Below, one piece after another: positions 1-13,652 of a stretch of DNA of 64,000 bases (position 1 is the stretch's first letter; each line of letters starts with the position of its first letter). The notes beneath the pieces are model-generated. The model was not told the DNA's origin, searched no databases, and saw nothing but the letters and a program-made list of their open reading frames with translations. Source of the stretch: Dimorphilus gyrociliatus (Eukaryota; Annelida; Polychaeta; Dinophilidae); contig CAJFCJ010000002.1 of assembly GCA_904063045.1 (NCBI GenBank), positions 3,467,891-3,531,890 on the forward strand, given 5' to 3'. Position numbers and translations under genes: made by a program.

Positions 1-896
1 TTTCGGTGAATTGTTATAAATTGAGCATCTTTAAAGACTGTGAATAGGGCTTTCAAATTTACATTCGAATTTAAATGGTGCATTAAGAGAAATCTTCTAT
101 TTTTCATATTCTGTTGAAATGCTATTGCCTGAAGAGACCTTTTAATACTTTTGTAAATTTTTATATGATCATCGAATTTGATTTTCTCAATAAACTTGGA
201 ATATTTTGGTAGGTTTAGCATTTTTGGAATCAGAACGAATATTCCTTCAGCTTTTAAAAGATTTGCCAATTCCTCTGGATCCTTCATTGTTGTACCATGG
301 GCAGCCATTATTTCTTTAGAGCCTACCAAGTATCTTCGGAATTTTAAAGATTTGTCAAAGTTTAAAATTGTTTTTTCATTAGTTTCTGTTGTCGGTTCTT
401 CAGGAAAAGGAATAGACGAAATCATTTCCCATAGAGCAGGAGCTTTCCACCTTTTATCTTTACTCATAAGAAGATGTAGAAAAGTGCTGCCAGTCCTTGG
501 TAGAGTTATAATAAAAACTGGCTTTTCGAACGGAACATCTTCAATTTCGGGATGGACCTCTACGGCTTGAATTATTTTATCCTTATTTATCAAGCTTGAA
601 GTAATTTCAGATTTCAATCTGATGTAGCCTGAAAGGCTAATCTCTCTCTTTTCATCTATTTCATTGAATAAAATTGTTAGTGCTTCTTGAGTGTGTTGTT
701 CTCTCTTTAGTAACTCTTTTAGGCTATCTGGTAAAGAGGAGTAAAATTCTTGAAAGGAGAAAGAATTGAGTCTTATTCCAAAAAAAGTGAACATTGAAGC
801 ATCAATAAAATCAGAAAATCTGATAATCAATGAATGAAAGATAAAAATACATCTTTCAATAAACGAAGCCAGTAAATTCGTGGAATAGTCTTCCAT
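1..896 (-). CDS. Sulfotransferase, intronless, 3' part outside window
   Basis: Transfers sulfate from PAPS to an unknown acceptor, by family. The frame opens at the ATG at 896-894 and stays open to base 1, giving about 298 residues; the C-terminal third lies beyond the left edge. The 5'-phosphosulfate loop LPRTGST is at about residues 132-138, followed by the KDKRWKAPALWEM block shared with the four copies at 13.6-19.7 kb. The 3'-phosphate-binding segment begins at the edge (FITIHR). A hydrophobic N-terminus (about residues 9-40) suggests membrane association, perhaps Golgi. It lies upstream of nothing on its strand within the window except intergenic DNA and the F5/8C genes. Substrate cannot be told from sequence. 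Confidence 0.9.
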   Translation of the reverse strand, partial: MEDYSTNLLASFIERCIFIFHSLIIRFSDFIDASMFTFFGIRLNSFSFQEFYSSLPDSLKELLKREQHTQEALTILFNEIDEKREISLSGYIRLKSEITSSLINKDKIIQAVEVHPEIEDVPFEKPVFIITLPRTGSTFLHLLMSKDKRWKAPALWEMISSIPFPEEPTTETNEKTILNFDKSLKFRRYLVGSKEIMAAHGTTMKDPEELANLLKAEGIFVLIPKMLNLPKYSKFIEKIKFDDHIKIYKSIKRSLQAIAFQQNMKNRRFLLMHHLNSNVNLKALFTVFKDAQFITIHR

Positions 897-1174
897 TATT
901 TTTCAAAAGAGATATAAACTGCTAATAAACTAAATTGCACTACCTGATAGCTATAACACATATGTGGAAATGGATAGCTATGGGTCCGATAATAATCCTG
1001 ATCAATGCAGTATCATTTAAATATTTTTTATAGTTATTACTTTTACTCTATTCAATTAGTGTCATTATTAAAATATGTTGCCGTGACTATTACCATTTTC
1101 CAATAAAAAACGATATAATAATATATTTAAATAAATATTCAATGTAATAATTTATGTGACGTTAGCAAAAAAAG

Positions 1175-4100
1175 CTAGCAATATTCTTCATTTGTTGCTA
1201 AATTTAATACAAATAAGCTAACATCTTCTTCAACGGCTAGCGTGTACGCATTAAGAATGTCATTTGAAATATAAGTTTTTGACAAACTGCACCTTTTATG
1301 TCTTTTTATATAAGATCCACTTCGACAACCACTTAATTCTTTACATAGACGAGAGCAATTAATAATATTTGGTACGTTTTCGTGAATTTTATTAAGGTAT
1401 GTGTTTTGAATAGTTCTTTTAGCTGTCTTAACGATAAAAAACATTTCTGGCAGTAAAAATTGAAAAGGATTAGAATTTATTAGAATAGTTTTAATAATCT
1501 AAATAATGCTTACCCTTTTGATAATCTTCAATAAAATAAGCATACTCATTACAAATTCTTAGATTTACATTGTTTGCTATTAAAAGGACAGAATCAGTAT
1601 AAATTGCCGATTTGCAGTGGAAGGTAAATGTTGCTGGCTTTTTAGGATATATAGTCATTTTAGTTTCGCTACAGATGCTTACTTCCGTGTTTGTTGTGCT
1701 AGTTATTTTCAGAGTAGACGTCCAATATAAATCACTAAACATTTGAAATCCGATCGCTGTTATATTGTAGTATCCATCAAAGTACATACTTAAACTCTTT
1801 CCGTGGTGAAGGGATTGACAATCTTCTCGAGGGTATACTTGTGAATTAGAAGTTAGCTTTCGATATGTACTGTTTATCACTCTTTCTACTTCAAAAATGA
1901 ACAATTAATTAGTTATAGTTAACTCGCAATATATAACTAATACCTCCAAGTGTACTGTCGGTTACGTTTAGCCCAAAAACCACAACCTCGCAAACCCTAA
2001 TTTTCCTTTCTGCTGATTGATATAGAGAAATTCTATTACCCAACAGAGGTTTTTCGCATACTAGAGAAATCGGCCTGCTGTAAATTTCTGTGTCCCTTGT
2101 TGAGTCACAAAATTGCCTCTCGTAAACCTTGTTTGAATTTTCAACAGATGCGACAATTTTATGGGGAAAATTGTCTGAAAAAATTATCATATCAATATTA
2201 ATAGAAATTTTAATAGCCATCTATTTACTGAAGTCAGAGCTGGGTTGAATAAGAATTTCTGTAACCATCTTAAATTCATAAAAATAAAAAGTAAGTTGGC
2301 TTTCTTCAGCATCAGTTATTAGAGAGGTACAAGACGAATAGATGAGACTATCTGTACTAACATGATATGAAAAATCTCCATCTATTGATTTAAATGGTTC
2401 CCTGCCATAGGAGTTTAGAGTATCTGACTTGGATTCTACTCTCTGCAGCGGAATAGTTTCTGAACTTTTACGGGGATTTTCTAAACCATAGACTTCTACT
2501 TCAATAAAATGAATAGCTGAATGATCAACAGCTAACATAGCAAATCTGCCTGAGATATTGGGATCGGTACATTCCCATATTCTATATTCCATTGGTGAGA
2601 AAGAATTTGCATTGTTAAAACAATTACAAGTCAAAGAGAAGGGAGTTGATGATTCTAAAGATGAATTATAGACTCCTCCACACAAGTTATGGTAATTCTC
2701 TAACCCTTTTAATTTTTTAGATTAGTCTAGGGGTATGATGATAAGATGAATGCAACTTACAATACATAGTCACTGTTACGGCAATTTGTTGCACAATATA
2801 TTCTTGTATGAGATCAACACATATCCAATTTTTTGCACCAGTCGAGTAAGAAGTTTGGTAAAGGTATTTTCCATCCGTCAAATATATATTTTCACATCCA
2901 TTAAAGGAAAAATAGCCACTCCATGCAGGTTTACCACGAGCAATATTTGTTGCAATATTATCTATTAGATGACAAACGTTAGATGACGTCATTTACAGTA
3001 ACTGTTAGTATTGTGAAAACATGATTTACCCGTACTATCAACATGGTTGCCCCAAACATATATTTCACTGAGGGCAAATTGATTCGTATGCGATTTATAT
3101 AAATAGAGATATCTGCCCTTTACCCCACCAACTTTACATAGAATGGTTGTGTATTTTGGGAGGGTGGCAGGTGGCCCTTGGTAGGAATGGCATAAATCCA
3201 TACTTGAAGAATTCAATGTGAGAAAAGGATGAGTTTTCGATAGAAAAAAATCAATATTGGTTAAGGTATGTTCTTGATTTTGTTTTGCTACAATATCAAC
3301 TCCATAAACTTCATAAATACGCTCGAGGTCGATTGATATTTTAACTTCGCTATTTCTAATTTCGTAATAACTAGTGATATCAGAATCAACAAGATGTCCT
3401 TGAGCTTGTTGATTGTGTACTGCCGCAACAGCCACTGGCTTTAAGAGAGCTAAATTTCCTATAAATTAAATATAAAGAATATATTTTAAAAGTCTATATT
3501 ATTCAAGTAAGAATTTTGTAATAAATACCTGTATAAAGTTCTACTTCACACAAATGAATATCTCCTATAATATTATTAAAGTATATCTTTTTACCAAAGT
3601 CTGAGAAAGTTTCAACACAATGAATTTCTGAATATGTTTGATTGTTTATTAATATTCCTTCTGTACATGTTGTACTTAATGTTTTACTGTCGACGTAAAT
3701 TTGATAAATTTGATAAACTGTATAGGAAAAACTTTGACAGGTTATTTAAAAGAAATTTTACAATGAATATTAATATTTACCGTCATAGTTTGGAGTTAAA
3801 ACGATAATTTTATTTATTAAAATATCTACTGATAATTCAAAATAAATGATGGTATTGCTTATTCCCTCTATTATTGTGCAACTGCCGAACTTAGGATCAT
3901 TATATGGCATAAAATCCCCTAAGCGCACCTGTGAGGATCCTGATGTACTACCTTTATCAATTGCTATATGTTGACGGAGCTTGACGACATTAAGCATGTT
4001 CGAAGCTGTTTTTTCAAAACACCTTGTTCGATATAATGCTTTACGGCCTCGGTGTTTAGTATACAGATTGGAATAACGGAAGTAGACTCCCATATCATTT

Positions 4101-4797
4101 CTTGATGATTTTATGCTTAGTCGCCTATGATAACCATATTCAATATCTGCATTTTCTAATACGCAACCAACCGATTTCCAACTAAACTGAATACATTCAT
4201 CCCAATATGCCTTTCTATCAATATCTCTACCACATATTCCTAGAGATTTTGCTGTAAAAGAAATTATAAATAACAATTTTAAGCATAGTAACGAAAGTTT
4301 CTAACTTTTTCTCACTAATAAGTGCCTTTCAAATGCATTTATTAGATCATATATTACTTCGGTTAATAGTGAACATTGTTTAGGATCATTTACATTCAAT
4401 TCAAAAGCAACACAGTCGTCGTTCGCAATACATTGTCTATTGCATTCGCTATAATTTTCCACCGTAATAGTAGTCTTCTGACTCGATGTTGTTTTAAAGC
4501 GAGCTAGTCTTAATTCTTTACCTATAGTAAATTTAATATGTTCCTTAGAGATTATTACTAAATTTAAAAAACTACACCATAATTGCAGATATCTCCGGAG
4601 AATTCGTCACTACAAAGGCAAGTACCAGATACACATTTTCCAGTATCAAGACAGTCAGTATTTAATTTACAGCACTCTTTTCCAAAAATATTAATTCAAG
4701 ACTTTGTTAATAAGAGTATTTTTTACTTACTACAAAAAATGGAGCTCTTTATTAGGATTATTAAATTCAGATAAATTGTTACATAAATATAACTCAT
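1175..4797 (-). CDS. Secreted multidomain protein A: EB/EGF, PAN, five F5/8C (fucolectin-like), PAN
   Basis: First of three tandem paralogues. About 11 exons, near 4733-4797 (signal peptide, ATG at 4797), 4588-4692 (Cys-rich EB/EGF-like module), 4310-4525 (PAN), 3782-4256 and 3535-3725 (domain 1), 2996-3456 (domain 2), 2763-2970, 2228-2690 and 1943-2180 (domains 3 and 4), 1515-1890 (domain 5), 1175-1450 (C-terminal PAN, stop TAG/TAA at 1175). The F5/8C-like units show the fucolectin pattern: N-I-A-R-G-K-P start, conserved Cys pair, GRYLYLYKS-like strand, and a C-E-V-x-V-x-G ending. Such domains usually bind fucose or other glycans, so an extracellular lectin or adhesive role is inferred. The individual domains are degenerate and ligand residues are not assured. 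Exon limits are approximate. Confidence 0.8.
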
Positions 4798-5723
4798 GAT
4801 CAATGACCTGTAAGAATATAGTTAACTTCTAAGCTTACATAGAGCAAAATGGAAAACATAAATATCTAAAAAATTCAATGACTGATATTTCTTATAATAT
4901 ATTTATGTTTGAAATATAACTTCGAGGCATTTTAGAACTAGATTCTGAAAGCTAAGACAATACTTTCTTATGTTTTATGAATTATATCTATAAAAATACT
5001 CGATAATGATGGAAAATTTATTACTTTTGTTTCACAATATTCCGCGTACTTGCCTTCTCTATATATGAAGCAATGTCAGCGAAAAGTTCATTATGTATAA
5101 TTAATGTCTATATTTTTGTTCTATTATAAAATTTTAATGAAATTTTCACTCATTTAATAAACATTGAATAACTTTATATGCAATAATATAAAGTCATGTG
5201 ATTTTTTTAAAACTAGTTTCTTACACGTTTTAATCAACTGCAAAATAATAAGTAGAGCGTATTAAACCGTTAATTGAAATCATCAAGTGTCTGTCTATTT
5301 GCTGAACTAAAAACAAATAAATCTTTAAACCTATAAAGAACATTCTTAATTCTCTATTAATAGACCTGTTTTTTTTTTATTATAAGCATAATCTATTGTT
5401 TACTCTTTCTTTCGTCTGGAAAATATAGCAAGATGTTTTATATTGTTAAATAGAGAAACTGTCTATTTGTCTATTTTAACGAATTATCAACTATTATTTA
5501 TACTTTCGATTATTATAATCCTTACTTGGAAATGGTATAAATATGCTGTTTTCTATATTTTCACACAGTTTATTGTTAGAAATGAATGAGAAATAAAATT
5601 GAACAATTTACAGAATATATAAAAATATTTAAGTTGTCGATTTCAAGTTGCGTGCATATATTCTGCCATTAATTATTTACTAAAACTGTAATAAAACAAC
5701 AGAGAAATCCATGTAATAGAATC
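4798..5723. other. Intergenic, no gene seen
   Basis: AT-rich spacer between two head-to-tail paralogues. It must hold the promoter of the gene ending at 1175 and the 3' flank of the gene ending at 5724. I see no coding pattern or repeat. Confidence 0.6.
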
Positions 5724-8700
5724 TCAGCAGCTAGGAAGTGAATTTACATCAAGTCTGGTAAAAAGTACATATTTTTCATTTGAAAACGTCGTGAATGCTG
5801 TAAAAGTGTTGGTAGTAAGCCTAAATGTAGATAATGAACATTCTTTCTTTTCATAAGAATATGTACAACTTTCACACCCTGATGTTTGATTACACGTTGC
5901 TAAACAGTTCAGTACATTATGTATGTTGCTTTCCTTTAAGTTGATTAATTCGGTTCTCATATTATTATTTGAAACTATTGCCCTAAATTTATCTATAAAT
6001 ACAAAAAAGAAACAAATAGATAAAATATATGAATGAAAACGTTTGCTTACCGAATTCCGAAGAAAAATTGCGAAAGAGAACGTAAACTTTACATATATTG
6101 ATATTGCTTGTGTGCGATCGAAGGTGTATATACTTAGCAATTAGCTGTGAGCTACAAGGAAACATTAATCGAGTCTTTTGAGCAACATTTACATAGCCGT
6201 TGAAATGTGTACAGTTTTCTTGTGAATCTCTATTTAAAGCAGAAAAAGCTATTTTTTGCGACCAATTAAAACTCTCCGGTACTTCAAATCCAATACCAAT
6301 AATTTCTAAAAATTGTTCGAAATGTACAAAAACTTCTTGTGCCATAGATCCTATAGTACAATGGGAATTTGGCAAAACTCCGTAAGTAGGTAATTTAATA
6401 ATAGACGAAGCATTTTTGTCAACAGTAACGTCTGAATGATATTATTAAAAGTTATCTTTACGATAAGAATATAAACTGTATTCTTTAATTGGAAATAAAT
6501 AACTTACTTAAAGGATTTTGCTGCGCAGCTTTCCCAAAAATAATAACTTCACATATACTAATAATCTTACTTCCATCGCTTCTATAAAATGAAATTTTAT
6601 TTCCAAAATAGTTAACAGGGCATTTAATGTGTAAAGGAGATCGATCAAAAGAAGGTCTGTCCTTCGCATAGCAAAGTTGCCTCTCTTCTTCCCTTTCATC
6701 ATTTTCTACAGATACCATTACAGAATTAAAGACGTCTGCAAATCATAATAGAGTTTTTAAGACATATTACAATTAGTTTTTGCAATAGTGTTTACCATCT
6801 TCATACGGAATTTGCACGAATATTTCATAAATTTCGAATATATCTGAGAAGGTTATGGTAAATTTACTCTCGAAATTGTGTTGTACGCTTGAACATGAAT
6901 GAGAAATATTATTTCCAAATCTATTATCTGTATTTCCATCGTATATCTTAATTGGAAATTGTTCATATTGTTCATTTGAAATATTGGCTCCCAATTCTGT
7001 ATTTCTCGTAACGTTAACTATCTCTATCTTCTTATGCCTTTCATCACCTATCCTTGTTCCGTAGGCTTCAATTTCGGGAAAATGAAGTTTATTAACGTCT
7101 CTAAGATATAATACTAAATATCTTCCAATAGGATTTGGATCAAAACATTTCCACATTTTATACTCTCCGCTTAAAAAATTAACATTATTGTCAAAACAAT
7201 TCGCAGTTAAAGTATCAGTTGAGTCTCCTTTGTTTAAACGATAATTCAATAGAGTTCCACTAACCATATTTGCTCTTGATTCATCTGTAAAAGAGAATTT
7301 CTTTCTTTTTTAATTTTCTGCATAAAGCAACAAAATAATATATTTACATCCTGGTCGGGCCTGAGCTGCAACTACGTGCAATTCATAAATATCCAAAAAA
7401 TCTACACATACCCATGACTTTTCTTCCAATGTATGAAAGAATTTCTTATCTGTGAGTCCATCAACGGAGAAAAGTTCAAGATTAACCTCAGGGTGATAAG
7501 AAGAAGAACCCCATAAAGGTTTATTCAGTGCAATATTTGCAGAAGTTACATCTATGAAATAAAGGATGGAGCTAAAAACTGAGTTGTAAAAAATAAAATA
7601 TGTACTAACTAGATTTTGCAACAAAATCTCCCCAAATTTCAATTTCACAAAATGAAAGTACGTCTGTTGTTGATATTTCAAGGAGAAAATACTGCCCTAC
7701 AACACCTCCTTTTGAACAAATAACTACAAAATAATTAGCTGAGGACACGGATTTTGCAAAATTAGAGCAAAGATTCTTTTGAATAGATTGCCAATAGGTC
7801 CTTGAATTTTCATATGTTAAGTAAGCTTTCGCTTGAAAGGAATATGCAGAGCTTACATATGTTGGTGCAATATCTGCACCATAAATTCGGTAAACATCTA
7901 ACAAATTTACTGAAACCCAAGGTGAATCTTGGAGTGTAGAATAAAAACATGATAGCGTATCTCCATCAACAATTGAACCGGGACTAAAATTGGCTTCAGT
8001 TGAGCTCGCATATACTGGTCGATATTCAGCTAAATTTTCTGTAAGTAGAGTACTTCTATTTAATTAAGTGAGTAATAATTAATAAAGATGAAAATTTACC
8101 TGTAAAGGCTTCAACTTCACAAATATGCAGAGTATTTGTTACCTTTTGTTCGATCGTAAATGAATTCTTCCTGGCTAAGTTTCCTCCTGTACACATTACT
8201 TCAGTCCATGTTTTGTTTTTTAAATCTACGCTGTCTTGGCACATGTTCGAAGTTGTATCAAGGTAAATATCGACAAGTTGATAAACTTTCGGAAAAAGAT
8301 AATCAATATATTAATACGAGAAGCTCAATAACTAACCATCAATGTTTGCCGACCAAATGACAATCCGTCTAATGAGTAAAGGTCTGTGAAACATTATTTT
8401 TAAAAATGGAGAAGGTTGTCCAACGACACTACAAGAATTTAGTTGTTCATTTAGCAAGTATATTCCATCAGTTACATGGGAAGGATGAAGCGATAAATCA
8501 GTAGGTGTTGTGGAAGCCTGAACTTGTCTATGTAGAGCGACATTGAGATGGCTTGTTGCCAGACTTCCAAAGCATTCCATTCTATAATAGACTGTACCAC
8601 CTTTCAGTCTATCTCTTCGCGATCTAGAAGAATAATAACTCATATCGTTTGCAGCAGTAGTGATAGCATTAGTTCGCCAATAGTTATTAGCTTTAAATTT

Positions 8701-9447
8701 GCTTGAAAGGCATTTCGCGTCCAACCATAACTTATGTAAACAGTCATCATTTGGCGGAACTATTGAGTTTACCTTTCCACATATTCCATCACGAACATCT
8801 TCGTAAAACTTGAGTTATTATTTTAACAAATTGGGAAACTACCTTACCTTTTCGAATGAGCAAATAAGCTCCTATATCATTTGTTAAAGCATACGCAACT
8901 TCCGAATAGCATTTACATAAGTACGCTGGATTTGTAAATTTAACATAAAAGGCAGCAAAATTAGGTGTACTTTGGCAGTAGGCTAAACAATCCTCTATAT
9001 TTGGTTTTATTCCTGACTTTGCTTCTGTCGCACTGGTCATTTTGTCAGTCTCCAACCTATACGTTTCTCCTTGAAGAATAGCCGATAAGCTAAAGTCGAA
9101 CTAAGAAATTTAAACATTTTACCTTCGTTACATATGTTCCAATCAAAGGGCGTGGGACAGTTGCAAATTCCATTACTACATAATCCATTTGACAAGCAAT
9201 CAGAATTGCTTGTACAGGATAACACTGAAAAATACAAGAAACTACTATAACGGCTTTTATACAATCTATAGAAGTTTTGTTTAAACAATCAACTTTTCCT
9301 TTCAGTATTCTCTTAAAAAATTATATTCGATTTTTTTTTAATTGGAATAATTAATAATAAAATCCAAAAGAACAAACCTGATTCTTCTACACATTTCATT
9401 AGTATCAATAAATGAAGAAAAAGCTTTCTGACAAGTATCCTTTCCAT
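5724..9447 (-). CDS. Secreted multidomain protein B: EB/EGF, PAN, five F5/8C (fucolectin-like), PAN
   Basis: Second tandem paralogue with the same 11-exon plan. The signal peptide exon is 9378-9447 and joins an exon ending near 9127 with CTSNSDCLSNGLCSNG in frame (EB/EGF-like). Further exons lie near 8850-9065 (PAN), 8338-8800, 8102-8285, 7612-8040, 7350-7555, 6800-7290, 6512-6735, 6050-6390 and 5724-5994 (PAN, ends NSLPSC then stop). A clear fucolectin start motif, NIALNKPLWGSSSY, lies near 7525. Introns after the first half of domains 1, 3 and 4 fall at the same place, directly after a Pro/Tyr-x-D-G turn, in the A and C copies. Secretion is supported by the signal peptide; glycan binding is inferred from family only. 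Confidence 0.8.
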
Positions 9448-9850
9448 TTCAAGATCAAACTGACTGAAATACTGTCTTGCGTAAATGTCGTTGGATATCG
9501 AAAGTATTTGATTGCATTAACTGATTCTTTGTTGGTAGATTGTCGTTAATCGATACTATCTAATCTATAATAATGGGTTACATTCTAAAGTCTCTTTTAT
9601 TTTGTAGCTTAGGAAATTGAATGAGCTCAAGGGAATCTGTATTTAGTCGACTATTGAATATTTAATAAATTATTCAAGTGTTTCTTATTTGTTACAAAAT
9701 ATATTTTTTTCGCCAGATAGTAACATAAATTTATAGACAAAAAACATGTATTGGCTGCCTCCGAGTACTTTGTGATTATGAACAAGGTTAAATTGATTAT
9801 TAAACTTACAATTTAGAAAGTAACATTAATTATTAAAGGTCGGGTAATTG
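9448..9850. other. Intergenic, no gene seen
   Basis: Short AT-rich spacer between the second and third F5/8C paralogues. It presumably contains the promoter for the gene that starts at 9447. No motif is convincing. Confidence 0.6.
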
Positions 9851-12800
9851 TTAGCAGTTTGCACTTGAACAGTCTGTACAGTATGTCTTTTTTGAAAAGA
9901 AATATATACTTCCTGGTGCACTGTCGAGAAACATAGTTTTATGTGACTCTATTATATTATAGACTGATGTAGAACAAGTTCTATGCGAGAATAAGAATGA
10001 TATGCTACTGCAAGCTTCATCCCTTAGGCAAAACTTTATACATTCGATTGGGTTTAATATATTGGATTGAATTGTCGATAATCCTCTTTTGAACTTTTTT
10101 GCAGCGTGAATGACATCCATGTTCACTGAGGTGAAATAGTTTGTTTAGATAGTTAACCTATTTTAAAAAGAATAAGAACAAGTGTTTCCCAATACATACT
10201 GTGTTTAATAGATTTTTCGGCGATTATGTAAACACTACAAATCTTTAATTTTACGTCATCAGCCGATTGGATATTGATGTACTTAATATTTATCTTCAGA
10301 GAACAATAATACACAAAAGTACTATCAATCAAAAGACTTTCGTTTCCAGTAGATTGTTCGTGAGAGGCACAAAGGACGTTTATGTTATCATTAATAGCGT
10401 AAAATGAAATATTTGAATGAAATGGAGCCTTTGAACTTATTTTTATAGCAATTGCTACAAGAGTAATTTCTTTCCCAAAGGAAAGTAAGAATTCACCAGC
10501 CGTATCTTCACAATTAATAGTATTAATATAATCAGGTAAAATGAGTCTTCCAATTGGCTCCATGGGAAATAATTCTACAAATTATCAACAAAAAGTTAAG
10601 AATATATTAAAATCTATATGTTACACTTAAATTTATTACCTGATTGATTAATTACTCGTCCTAAAACGACTAATTCACATATTGATAATTTCCTGTCACC
10701 AACTCTTTTATATACAATTAACTGATTGCCATAAGCTTTTCGTTGACAAAAATAGGAATATAATTTTTTTCTCAATCGAACTTTTTCAGTGTGAATTGAA
10801 CATTTTTGCATTTCAAAGGGTCGTTTATGATCCTGTATTGAGATCACTATGCCATAAAGAGCTGTTGAAAATGTATACTTTTATCTTAATATTCAATAGA
10901 AAATTTAACAAATTTGTACCAGATTCCATCGGATATTCGATTAGAACCTCGTGAACAGAGTACCATCCATCAAAACTTACAATAACTTTACTATAGTCTT
11001 CGCCTAGAAAAGTCGTGCAATATAAACGTTGATTCATTGTAAGAAAGTCATATTTTCCATCAATAATCTGTTCTTTTCTTTGGTGTATATTATCTTCCGA
11101 GGTGGATGCTTCAACATCTTTTAAATTTATTTGCACCATTTCTGCATTAATTACTTTTATACCATATACTTCTACTTCGTTCAGACTCAGAATACCCTCT
11201 GTTACATACAGAATTACAAATCTACCCTCTGGCATAGGATTCATACAAGTAACTGGTACTGATTGCCCACGAAATATTGGTCTGGTCACTGACGCACAAT
11301 TGGTGATTAGCTCATCGCTAGATATTCCTTCTATAGTTTGATCTCTAATGATTACATCAAATTCTAGATTATTCAAGGTGACCCTGTCGGTGTCTTGAAC
11401 AAAGGAAAATTACTATTTCTTATTGAGTTCTTATCATATTTTATTTACCCTCAGATGTCATAATATTAATTATTATGTCCTTGATTGTATACATAACCAT
11501 CAAGTCAATTGATAGCCACTCTTTTATAGTAATTACGTAACCATTTATATCGCTGGCGCCATCTGTTGCATAAGCAATTGATTTATAATGTTCGTTTTCT
11601 GTATCAGACCATATCAAAGGCTTTAAATAAGCTATATTAATTTTGTTCTCATCTGAAGAAATATTGCAACTTTTTATAATATAGTATAAACACTACTTTA
11701 TGAAGTTCTACCTAATTCTGCGACAAATTTACCAAAAATTTCAATTTCACAAATGTCCAATTGTATACTGTCAGAATGAACCAAAACAAATTGGCCAATC
11801 GTTTTATTTGAACAGAAAAGAGTTTGGTATTCGTTAGAAGCAATTGATTGCAGATCTCCACAATGACTTTTTACTGTGTCATCAAACACAGGGTTAGTAG
11901 ATGTTATGTAGACATTCACTGAGCTTGCAGGATAATCTTTTGGAAACAGAATATCAATACCATAGACTTCATATGTTTTTAATAAATTAATTGCCATCCA
12001 TAATTCTAAATCTGATGATGTTGTGGGCATTTCACTTCTAAGGCAAGTAGCTGGATCATGATCGACAGCTAGTGTAGAATAGTGTTGAGGGGATGCATTT
12101 TTTACATATGTAGGCTTCATGAAAGCTAAATTGTCTGAAAAAGAAAGAAATAATTTATTTCAACAATCAGAGTATTATTGTTTTCCTTACTTGTAAATAT
12201 TTCAACTTCACATATGGCCAAATAAGAATTTGCTGTAATCAATACAGTCATTCCTGGAATAATTTGCAAATTTTGACAAACAATTTCCTTTGTTCCAGCT
12301 TTTCCTGATGGTAGAATCACATTTTCTATGCATATATTATTGGATGCATCAACATGGATATTAAATGTCTGTTGTTCTAAGGTAAATGAAAATGTTAATA
12401 AGCTATACATAATTTAAAAGTTACCTGTTATATTAGGATGAACAATATGCAAACTACGCAATAGAAATACCTTTTGTAAACTAATTTTAACAATTATCGA
12501 GGAACTTTTAACATAAAGACAGCTTTCAATGTTTGATAGTGTACTTCCGTCAATAATCCAGGCGGATCGATCTGGAGAATTTAAAGTTACTCCTGCAGTT
12601 TCTAAGTTTGCTTCGGAATATAAAGCAATGTTATTTTCATTTAGAGCTAAATTCCCGAAACACTCAATCCTATTATATCTTTTTGATGTAGTATGCCGAG
12701 AAACATGGGTTGAGTGCGGATAGTATAGTAGCATATCTTCTTTGACGGATGCAACTGATAGCTTTCTCCAATTGTTGAAACTGCTGGTTGGCACTTTTCC

Positions 12801-13445
12801 AGTACAGTCGCTCTTTTGCCATAAAAATGATAAACAATCGATTGAATGCTCATAAACCAAATCATTACGTCCACATATTCCTTTTAATTTATCTATCAAT
12901 TAAGAAATGAGTTGTAGATTTTTCATAATTTTTGAGTATGTTACAAGCCTTTTCTAATAAAAAATTCTTTTTTAGTGCTGCTAATTAAATCATAAGAAAC
13001 TTCAGTTACTAAATAACAACGGTTATAATAAAGTATTCCTGCTCCAACACAATCATTCAAAGATACGCAATGGGTTATACAATCATTATAACTATTAGCT
13101 TGCCATCTCCTTATTCTGGTGTTTGCAGGTATATCTATAGCGGAGTTCTTTATGATTTTAAACGTCTTTCCTAAAAATATTTCATGCTTTTTAAAAATGA
13201 AACTTATTTCGAAACTAATCTGTACCATAGGAACACATTAACCCATTGTACGGTTCTGGACAGACGCATACACCATTAACGCACGATCCAACTTCGAGAC
13301 AATCGTCGTCATTAATACATGTAGTCCCTTAGAGAAATTTTAAATTGGAATTTTGCTTTATTAAGAAAGAAATGAAACAAAACTTACAACACAAAGAAGC
13401 ATATACAATCAGTAGAGCAATGGAAATATTCCATGATTTGCACAT
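9851..13445 (-). CDS. Secreted multidomain protein C: EB/EGF, PAN, five F5/8C (fucolectin-like), PAN
   Basis: Third tandem paralogue. The signal peptide exon is 13388-13445 (MCKSWNISIALLIVYASLCC). The next exon, near 13227-13328, gives CINDDDCLEVGSCVNGVC, a compact EB/EGF-like module. Then PAN near 12958-13170, and F5/8C-like domains in exons near 12427-12897, 12192-12375, 11712-12133, 11450-11650, 10918-11385, 10640-10850 and 10200-10577. The C-terminal PAN is at 9851-10130 and ends SSANC before the stop. Domain endings such as LAICEVEIFT, LDICEIEIFG and LSLNEVEVYG repeat the fucolectin signature. Divergence among A, B and C is large although the exon plan is kept, so the duplications are old. 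Role inferred: extracellular recognition or matrix. Confidence 0.8.
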
Positions 13446-13652
13446 TTTGATTCAAGCAGAAATAAAGTTAGTTGTACTACAACACTGACATTTAAGCGAT
13501 AATGTAAAATTTAAATACATTTAATATTAGTAAGAATTATTAAAATATATTAGAAAATGGAAAAATGTCATGAACTTTCTTCAATCAAAACGAATAATAT
13601 ATTCATGTTCCTTAGTGATAAAGTACTTTAGCTCTTTACGCTTTAGGATTAC

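Noticed and set aside
178-570. 130-codon plus-strand frame
   Set aside because: It is the antisense shadow of the partial sulfotransferase, which has all family motifs on the minus strand.
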